Source of the DNA: Candidatus Woesebacteria bacterium
GTDB taxonomy: Bacteria > Patescibacteriota > Microgenomatia > UBA8517
Reading direction: 5' to 3'
DNA length: 8,103 nt
Assembly: GCA_027327685.1 (NCBI GenBank)
Contig: DAHVYL010000023.1
Coordinates: 1-8,103 of the forward strand
Positions 1-5,249 of this stretch are shown one piece after another (the first letter of the stretch is position 1; each line of letters opens with the position of its first letter). Under the pieces are notes generated by a model. The model was not told the origin of the DNA and did no database searches. It was given only the letters and a program-made list of their open reading frames with translations. A program made the position numbers and the translations under genes.

Positions 1-1724
1 ATGACGGAATTACCCAGGTCTCTTAAGTTTTTAAGTGTGTCTATGAGCTTTTGGTCATCTCTCGGATGGAGTCCGATTGTCGGTTCATCAAGCACATAAA
101 GAACTCCGGTAAGTCCTGATCCTATTTGGCTGGCCAGTCTGATTCTTTGGGCTTCACCCCCGGAGAGAGAGCCCGCTACCCGGTTAAGGGTCAAATATTC
201 GAGTCCTACGGAAAGAAGGAAATTGAGTCTGCCCTCAATTTCCTTGATGATCAGTTTGGCAATTTCTTTTTCGCGTTCGTTTATTTTATCTAAATTTATG
301 AGCATCGAGATCCACTCAAGAGCTTTGGTAATGGACATTTCCGTAACCTGGGCAATAGAGAGGCCGTCGATGGTAATGGAAAGAGCCTCCTTTTTAAGTC
401 TTAAGCCTTTACACTCCGGGCAAAGCTTTTCTCTCATGTATTTCCTGATTTCCTCTTTTACCCAGTCGCTTTCGGATTCACTGTAGCGCCTTTCCAATTC
501 CGGGATAAATCCTATGAATTTTTCCCAGATATAAGTTTCTCTACCAAAACGATTGGTTCCGTAGACGTGGTACATCTTCTCTCCTGTCCCTTTTACCAAA
601 ATATTTTTTTGCTCTTTTGTTAAATCACGAATCGGAATATGCATGTCGATGCCGTTATCCTCACACATTTTTTTGACGAGCCTTCCATACCAGGTTTCGT
701 GTTCAAACATGTTGGAAAAAGGCAGAATTCCACCCTCCATTATTGAAAGATCTTCCGAGAAAAGAAGTTCGGGTTCCGCTTTAAGGATTTTGCCTAAACC
801 CGTGCATGTGGGACAGGCTCCCTGGGGTGAGTTAAACGAAAATGTTCTAGGTTCGATTTCGGGTAGGCTTATGTTGTCAATCGGACAGGCAAAGCGTTCG
901 GAAAAAAGGTGATCGCTGAATTTCTTGGGTGAAGCCGGCATGCTAAATTCTTTGTCCAAGATCTGGGCCAAAACAACCAGGCCTTCCGACAAATTCAATG
1001 CCTGTTGCATGGAATCGGCAATTCTACCCCTGATTCCTGCTTTTGAGGAGTCTCTCTTAAAACTCTCCGTAGAAAGGGCGATTCTGTCTGTAACGGCCTC
1101 GATAGTATGTTTGTTGGTTTTAATCAGTACCAGATCTTCCGACAAATCGTGTATATAGCCGTCGATTCTGACCTGTCTGTAACCCTTTGATTTCAGATTC
1201 TCGAAAAGTTGGGAGAATTCACCTTTTCTCTCCTGTACTATCGGAGAAAGAACCAAAAACCAGGCTTTTTTATTCATTCTGGCGGTAGTTTCCATCAAAT
1301 CCATAGCAGCTCCCACTATCTGGTCAAGGGATTGATGGGAGATCTCTCTGCCGCAGATGGGGCAGTGAGGGTGTCCAATTCTTGCAAAAAGAAGCCTCAA
1401 GTAGTCATAGACTTCGGTAACTGTTCCGACGGTACTCCTGGGGTTATGGGAAGTGGTTTTTTGGTCGATGGAGATTGCCGGAGAAAGACCTTCAATTGAA
1501 TCCACATCCGGCTTTTCCATAATTCCCAAAAACTGTCTGGCATATGAAGAAAGGGATTCCACATATCTTCTTTGACCTTCGGCATAGAGTGTGTCAAAAG
1601 CAAGAGAGCTTTTTCCGGATCCCGAAACCCCCGTTAAAACAACAAGTTTATTTTTGGGAATATCAAGATTGACATTTTTCAGATTGTGCTGTCTGGCACC
1701 CCTGATTTTGATATAGTTTTCCAT
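1..1724 (-). CDS. uvrA: UvrA, excinuclease ABC subunit A (3' end of gene beyond window)
   Basis: UvrA is the ABC-type ATPase that dimerises, scans DNA for bulky lesions and loads UvrB in nucleotide excision repair. The frame is open from ATG 1724 to the window edge: 574 codons of a family usually about 940 residues. Seen in order: Walker A GVSGSGKSS near residues 32-40; a CPIC pair at 121/124; the UvrB-binding insert; a zinc module with CPID (C280, D283) and CPTC (C304, C307); a CPEC pair before the end of the first half; ABC signature LSGGEAQRI from residue 520; Walker B VLYVLDEP with D546-E547. The second nucleotide-binding domain is off the window. The D283 substitution is odd, since many UvrAs have CxxC there. 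ATG 1724 gives the usual start, about five residues before IRGAR. An in-frame GTG at 1733 is an alternative and has a better-spaced GAGGGA Shine-Dalgarno. The gene follows uvrB but has its own predicted promoter. Confidence 0.96.
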   Translation of the reverse strand, partial: MENYIKIRGARQHNLKNVNLDIPKNKLVVLTGVSGSGKSSLAFDTLYAEGQRRYVESLSSYARQFLGIMEKPDVDSIEGLSPAISIDQKTTSHNPRSTVGTVTEVYDYLRLLFARIGHPHCPICGREISHQSLDQIVGAAMDLMETTARMNKKAWFLVLSPIVQERKGEFSQLFENLKSKGYRQVRIDGYIHDLSEDLVLIKTNKHTIEAVTDRIALSTESFKRDSSKAGIRGRIADSMQQALNLSEGLVVLAQILDKEFSMPASPKKFSDHLFSERFACPIDNISLPEIEPRTFSFNSPQGACPTCTGLGKILKAEPELLFSEDLSIMEGGILPFSNMFEHETWYGRLVKKMCEDNGIDMHIPIRDLTKEQKNILVKGTGEKMYHVYGTNRFGRETYIWEKFIGFIPELERRYSESESDWVKEEIRKYMREKLCPECKGLRLKKEALSITIDGLSIAQVTEMSITKALEWISMLINLDKINEREKEIAKLIIKEIEGRLNFLLSVGLEYLTLNRVAGSLSGGEAQRIRLASQIGSGLTGVLYVLDEPTIGLHPRDDQKLIDTLKNLRDLGNSV

Positions 1725-1734
1725 ACAAGGCACC

Positions 1735-1750
1735 CGCCGATCCCTCGGTG
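1735..1750 (-). promoter_or_regulatory. uvrA leader: Shine-Dalgarno within a small hairpin
   Basis: In the uvrA leader, CACCGA and TCGGCG can pair as a 6-bp stem (one G-T pair) around a GGGA loop. The purine run GAGGGA at 1746-1741 is the best Shine-Dalgarno candidate and sits partly in that loop. It lies 7 nt before the in-frame GTG at 1733 but 16 nt before ATG 1724, so it either marks GTG as the true start or is not used. Stem stability was not computed. Confidence 0.25.
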
Positions 1751-1758
1751 GAAATAGA

Positions 1759-1767
1759 ATTATAACA
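1759..1767 (-). promoter_or_regulatory. uvrA promoter, extended -10
   Basis: On the minus strand the bases read TGTTATAAT: a perfect -10 TATAAT preceded by the TGn extension. No good -35 lies at 16-18 bp, as is usual for extended -10 promoters. Transcription should begin near 1752, leaving a leader of about 28 nt before ATG 1724. The element lies between the uvrB stop and uvrA, so uvrA need not depend on uvrB read-through. A weak LexA-like motif overlaps it. Confidence 0.5.
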
Positions 1768-1774
1768 TAACAAA
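1760..1774 (+). promoter_or_regulatory. Weak candidate LexA operator at uvrA
   Basis: Read on the plus strand, this 15-mer (TAACATAACAAATAC) shares the AACAT half-site and the following A/T-rich spacer with the motifs before uvrB and lexA. Its second half (ATAC) is a poor match to GAAC/AAAC. It overlaps the uvrA -10, a position where a repressor would block transcription. It is the weakest of the three sites. Confidence 0.22.
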
Positions 1775-1849
1775 TACTTCGGGAGACTGGTTTAAGAAGT
1801 CAAGGACTCAAGGCACCAATTATTTTAGCGCACGGTCAAAACTGAGTTT

Positions 1850-3868
1850 TTAGGAGATTTCCTTAATTTTGTCTCTAATTTCTGCTGCTAATTCAAAGTT
1901 TAGGTCTTGGGCTGCCGTACGCATTTCATTGGTTAGGTTTTTTACCAACCTCTTTTTTTCCATGGGAGTCATTGCATCCACATCTATGTGGACAAGACTT
2001 TCAAACATCGGTTCCTTGCTGCCGAATACCCAGGGGGCTTTTTCACCCTCCTCCCTGTCGACAAGTTTATTTCTGATGGGCTTACTTACGCTTACCGGAG
2101 TGATGCTGTGTTTTTTGTTGTAGGCAAGTTGATAGGCTCTCCTTCTTTTGACTTCCGAAAGGGCCTTCTCCATGGAGCCGGTCAGTCTATCGGCATACAT
2201 GATTACACGTCCCTCAACGTGTCTGGCGGCTCTACCCATCGTCTGGATAAGGGTTACGTCGCTTCGGAGGAACCCTTCTTTATCCGCATCCAAAATTGCC
2301 ACCAAACCGACTTCCGGAAGATCCAATCCCTCCCTTAAAAGATTGATTCCAACAAGCACATCGTATCTGCCGGACCTGAGGTCGTCCAAAATATCCGTCC
2401 TATCAAGTGTGGCAATATCCGAATGCAAATATTGCACTTTCAAACCCTGTTCGGAAAGGTAGCTGGAAAGATCCTCCGCTGTTTTCTTGGTCAGGGTGGT
2501 AACCAGCGTACGCTGTCCCTTTTTAACAACTTTTTTGATTTCTTCGATAACGTCTGCAACCTGGTTTTTTATCGGTTTTATGGTTACTTCGGGATCGGGA
2601 ATTCCTGTCGGGCGGACCAAAAGCTCCGTGACTCTGCCCCTACTCATACTTACTTCCCAGTCATTGGGAGTGGCTGAGCTTGCAATAAAATTAGGAATTC
2701 TTCTTAAAAATTCCTCAAATCTAAGGGGTCTATTGTCAAGAGCCGAAGGAAGCCTAAAACCGTAGTCTATTAAAGTTTGTTTTCTGGCCAAGTCCCCGTT
2801 AAACATCCCTCTTATCTGAGGAAAAGTCATATGTGACTCATCTATCAAAAGCATCCATTTATCTTTGTAGGGTTCATTGAAATAGTCCAAAAGCGAAAAA
2901 GGAGGCTCTCCGGGAGATCTGCCGTCAAAATATCTTGAATAATTTTCAATTCCTTTTACGTAACCGACTTCTTTAATCATCTCAAGATCATAGGTGACTT
3001 TCTGGGCAATCCTGTGAGCTTCCAAATCTTTTCCTTCGGTCTTGAGCTCTTTTACGCGGATATTGAGATCTCTCATAATGTTTTCGAAAGCACTCTTGTG
3101 AGTTCCCGGATCGGTCATGAAATGTTTTGCCGGATAAAGAACGAAATTGGCAGGGTTATAACCTTTACTTTTGGCCACATTTCCAGTTAGAGGGTTGATG
3201 AGTTCTATTTTACTTATTTTATCCCCATCAAACTCAATATGCAGGGCTTGGTCCAGATATGCCGGATAAATATCGATTGCATCACCTCTTACCCTAAAGG
3301 TTCCTCTGTCAAAGCCGAATTCGCTTCTCTCGTATTGAAGATCGACAATTCTATTGATAATTTGCTCGCGTTCTATTTTCATTCCCTCGGCAATCTCAAG
3401 TACAAAATGACCGTATTCATGGGGAGAACCTATATTGTATATGCAGGAAACCGAGGCAACTACTATTGAATCGGCCCGTGTGAGGAGATTTGCGGTTGCC
3501 GCAAGCCTGAGCTTATCTATCATTTCGTTTATATCGGCATCTTTTTCTATATATGTGTCGGTTGAAGGAATATAGGCTTCAGGCTGGTAGTAGTCATAAT
3601 AGGAAACAAAATAGGAAACCGCATTTTCGGGAAAAAGATCGCGCATTTCCTGGTAAAGCTGTGCTGCCAGGGTTTTATTGTGGGAGATAATCAGAGTCGG
3701 TCTTTTGACCCTCTCAATTACTTTAGCCATGGTAAAAGTCTTCCCGGATCCGGTAACTCCGAGAAGGGTCTGGTATTTTTCACCGCTCAGGATTCCCCCG
3801 GAAAGATCTTCTATCGCCCTTTCCTGATCGGGTATCGGTTTAAAATCGGATTTGAGTTTGAATTCCAT
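1850..3868 (-). CDS. uvrB: UvrB, excinuclease ABC subunit B
   Basis: UvrB is the damage-verification helicase-fold ATPase of nucleotide excision repair. It is delivered to DNA by UvrA and then recruits UvrC for incision. The 672 residues match the usual length. Visible in order: Walker A GVTGSGKT (residues 37-44); the aromatic beta-hairpin YYDYYQPEAYIP that clamps one DNA strand; the DEAD-like motif DESH (343-346); helicase motif VI with QTMGRAAR (542-549); and a C-terminal UVR domain with LNFELAAEIRDKIKEI that contacts UvrC. No key residue appears missing. ATG 3868 is chosen because the protein starts in the family-typical way (FKLKSDFKPIPDQ). No Shine-Dalgarno precedes it, and the predicted -10 ends only 5 nt upstream, suggesting a leaderless message. 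It is divergent from lexA and upstream of uvrA, consistent with SOS control. Confidence 0.98.
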   Translation of the reverse strand: MEFKLKSDFKPIPDQERAIEDLSGGILSGEKYQTLLGVTGSGKTFTMAKVIERVKRPTLIISHNKTLAAQLYQEMRDLFPENAVSYFVSYYDYYQPEAYIPSTDTYIEKDADINEMIDKLRLAATANLLTRADSIVVASVSCIYNIGSPHEYGHFVLEIAEGMKIEREQIINRIVDLQYERSEFGFDRGTFRVRGDAIDIYPAYLDQALHIEFDGDKISKIELINPLTGNVAKSKGYNPANFVLYPAKHFMTDPGTHKSAFENIMRDLNIRVKELKTEGKDLEAHRIAQKVTYDLEMIKEVGYVKGIENYSRYFDGRSPGEPPFSLLDYFNEPYKDKWMLLIDESHMTFPQIRGMFNGDLARKQTLIDYGFRLPSALDNRPLRFEEFLRRIPNFIASSATPNDWEVSMSRGRVTELLVRPTGIPDPEVTIKPIKNQVADVIEEIKKVVKKGQRTLVTTLTKKTAEDLSSYLSEQGLKVQYLHSDIATLDRTDILDDLRSGRYDVLVGINLLREGLDLPEVGLVAILDADKEGFLRSDVTLIQTMGRAARHVEGRVIMYADRLTGSMEKALSEVKRRRAYQLAYNKKHSITPVSVSKPIRNKLVDREEGEKAPWVFGSKEPMFESLVHIDVDAMTPMEKKRLVKNLTNEMRTAAQDLNFELAAEIRDKIKEIS

Positions 3869-3873
3869 AGGCT

Positions 3874-3882
3874 ATTCTAGCA
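3874..3882 (-). promoter_or_regulatory. uvrB promoter, extended -10, likely leaderless
   Basis: The minus strand reads TGCTAGAAT: a -10 with 5 of 6 consensus bases plus the TGn extension. It ends 5 nt before ATG 3868, so initiation 6-7 nt downstream would fall on or next to the A of the start codon. No purine-rich ribosome site is present. A candidate LexA operator lies just upstream. Confidence 0.5.
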
Positions 3883-3885
3883 CAT

Positions 3886-3900
3886 GTTTGGTATATGTTC
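3886..3900 (+). promoter_or_regulatory. Candidate LexA operator at uvrB
   Basis: The plus strand reads GTTTGGTATATGTTC, two GTTY half-sites separated by 7 bp. The opposite strand shows AACAT repeated at an 11-bp period, about one helical turn. The layout resembles the alphaproteobacterial LexA box (GTTC-N7-GTTC) rather than the Gram-positive palindrome. It sits directly upstream of the uvrB extended -10, where LexA would hinder RNA polymerase. The assignment rests on similarity to the site at 3931-3945 and on the gene context. Confidence 0.4.
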
Positions 3901-3930
3901 GGTTTTGAGTGGGAAAGATCTAGTTGCATT

Positions 3931-3945
3931 ATTCGGGTAATGTTT
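3931..3945 (+). promoter_or_regulatory. Candidate LexA operator at lexA (autoregulation)
   Basis: The plus strand reads ATTCGGGTAATGTTT. It matches the uvrB site in the pattern TTY-GG-N3-ATGTTY, again with half-sites 7 bp apart. It ends 5 bp before a -35-like TTGAAA of lexA, so binding could mediate autoregulation, the usual arrangement for lexA. Confidence 0.38.
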
Positions 3946-3950
3946 GTAGA

Positions 3951-3977
3951 TTGAAATAAGCAAAATTACATTATAAG
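3951..3977 (+). promoter_or_regulatory. Putative lexA promoter
   Basis: TTGAAA (3951-3956) and TATAAG (3972-3977) each match the sigma70-type consensus at 5 of 6 positions. The 15-bp spacer is shorter than ideal. The -10 ends 4 nt before the ATG at 3982, predicting a leaderless transcript; no Shine-Dalgarno is visible. An alternative pair, TTGTAG (3944) with TACATT (3967), has a 17-bp spacer but weaker hexamers. Confidence 0.35.
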
Positions 3978-3981
3978 TAAA

Positions 3982-4605
3982 ATGACATTAATAGTTTACA
4001 GAAAGCAAAGACAGATTTTGGGATTCATAAAGCAGTATATCGAATTAAACGGCTACGCTCCCACTCTTAAGCATATAGCGGATGCTATTGGTGTATCTTC
4101 CCTGGCTACGGTTCATGAACATCTGCAGTCGCTTGAAGCAAAAGGTCTTATCAAAAGGAAACAAGGCAAAGTCCGCTCAATAGAAATCATCGAAGGAGAC
4201 ACTTCCCTTATCAAGGCGGAGAATTTCAATGCACCGATTCTCGGCTTTATCGCCGCAGGCTCCCCGATTGAGCCCTATACGGACCCTAATGCCACAATGA
4301 ACATTCCGGCGTCTTTTGTGACCGGAGGCAAAAGAACATATGTCCTTCAGGTCAGAGGTGAAAGCATGATCGAAGACGGCATAATGGATGGGGATAATGT
4401 TATTGTCGAACAAACCGAACATGCCGCCGACGGAGACGTCGTTGTTGCCCTGCTTGATAACGGAATGGCAACTCTAAAAAGATTCTACAAAGAGGCTACA
4501 AGGATAAGACTTCAGCCGGCAAACTCTGCTATGCAGCCGATTTTTGTCAAAAACGTGCGCATTCAGGGAAGGGTTGTTGGACTTGTGAGGAAATATCGAA
4601 ATTAA
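3982..4605 (+). CDS. lexA: LexA, SOS repressor / self-cleaving S24 peptidase
   Basis: LexA represses DNA-damage-response genes. When RecA filaments form on single-stranded DNA it cuts itself and releases its operators. The 207-residue protein has both expected domains. The N-terminal winged helix-turn-helix runs to about residue 70, with APTLKHIADAIGVSS and the recognition segment ATVHEHLQSLEAKGLIKR, closest in style to Gram-positive LexA. The C-terminal domain has the scissile bond A92-G93 in FIAAGSPI, catalytic S128 in GESMIEDG and catalytic K166 in ATLKRF. The protein should therefore be cleavable. ATG 3982 gives the normal start shortly before the first helix (YRKQRQILGFI); no other start codon fits. 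It is divergent from uvrB and convergent with the dedA remnant, whose intact-frame stop overlaps the lexA stop. Two candidate operators lie upstream, suggesting it regulates itself and uvrB. Confidence 0.97.
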   Translation: MTLIVYRKQRQILGFIKQYIELNGYAPTLKHIADAIGVSSLATVHEHLQSLEAKGLIKRKQGKVRSIEIIEGDTSLIKAENFNAPILGFIAAGSPIEPYTDPNATMNIPASFVTGGKRTYVLQVRGESMIEDGIMDGDNVIVEQTEHAADGDVVVALLDNGMATLKRFYKEATRIRLQPANSAMQPIFVKNVRIQGRVVGLVRKYRN

Positions 4606-5211
4606 TCTTCTTTGTCTTTTTTGATGTGCTTCCAAATATAGATTACTACCAAGAGGATACCTACTCCGATAATCAGATATTGGAATTTTCTGAAGAAAGG
4701 TTCAACCGCGCTCCAGTTTTGTCCGAGCTTAAGGCCGGCAAAGGCGAGCAGTCCCGACCAAATGAAGGATGAAGAGTTTTATATCCATATCGGCTATTCC
4801 CGCGGGAAGAGAGATAAAAGTTCTGACGATGGGTAAAAGACGTGAGCCGAAAGTTACACCCTGTCCGTATTTGTTAAACCAGGAAAGAGCTTTATCAAAA
4901 TCCTTTTCATGAATAAGAAGCCAACGGCCCCATTTCCTGATGGCTACCCTAATCCAACCTTCCCCCATTTTTCTTCCCAGCCAAAAAGCCAGGAGCGAAC
5001 CAACCAGGTTCCCAAATGCACCTATGAAAGTTACCACCCAAATATTTAGAATGCCGATTCCGCTCAAAAATCCCGCGAATGTCATGGTTACTTCGGAAGG
5101 GATGGGGATAAGCGCGCTTTCAAGAGTCATAAAGAGAAAAACCGCAAAGTAGCCATACGAGGAAATAAACGAAGTTAAAAATTCCGCCAGGAGCCGCATT
5201 ATTTCTTGCAT
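4602..5211 (-). pseudogene. DedA-family membrane protein, frameshifted
   Basis: DedA proteins are inner-membrane proteins linked to lipid-carrier flipping and membrane homeostasis; the substrate here cannot be told. ATG 5211 opens 160 codons ending at 4729. They contain hydrophobic segments and the family motifs LESALIPIPSE (near residue 30) and FGSRLLPIVRTF followed by LPAGIADM. After about F147 the frame goes wrong and ends in a short unrelated tail. In another frame, from 4769 to the TAA at 4604-4602, 55 codons resume DedA-like sequence: SFIWSGLLAFAGLKLGQNW, a further hydrophobic helix, then a lysine-rich tail. About seven residues normally between the two parts are absent, so roughly 20 nt were probably lost rather than one base. 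The repaired protein would be about 209 residues, the usual size. An assembly error is possible. The 160-residue product might still be made but would lack the last membrane helix. No Shine-Dalgarno precedes the start. Confidence 0.85.
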
Positions 5212-5220
5212 GATTTAAAA

Positions 5221-5249
5221 AGTATACAGGTTAGAATTCAAATTGTGAA
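5221..5249 (-). promoter_or_regulatory. Promoter of dedA inside the gpmI 3' end
   Basis: On the minus strand TTCACA (5249-5244) and TATACT (5226-5221) are separated by exactly 17 bp, and each matches the sigma70-type consensus at 5 of 6 positions. The -10 ends 9 nt before ATG 5211, so the transcript would have almost no leader. The -35 lies within the last codons of gpmI. dedA could therefore be expressed apart from the glycolytic genes. Confidence 0.45.

Noticed and set aside
1798..1803. TTGACT on the minus strand as a -35 for uvrA
   Set aside because: It lies 33 bp from the TATAAT, far too distant; the extended -10 explains the promoter without it.
1726..1817. A 9-bp direct repeat CAAGGCACC at 1726-1734 and 1809-1817
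   Set aside because: Only two short copies, not tied to a promoter or gene end; chance is a sufficient explanation.
1838..1850. AAAACTGAGTTTT as a terminator after uvrB
   Set aside because: The stem is almost all A-T and the loop is too small when fully paired; no GC-rich hairpin with a T-run is present.
4606..4622. T-rich run after lexA as a rho-independent terminator
   Set aside because: No stem precedes the T-run, and the segment is coding for the dedA tail on the other strand.
4758..4776. Programmed ribosomal frameshift in dedA
   Set aside because: No slippery heptamer is seen, and about seven expected residues are missing, which a simple frame change would not explain.
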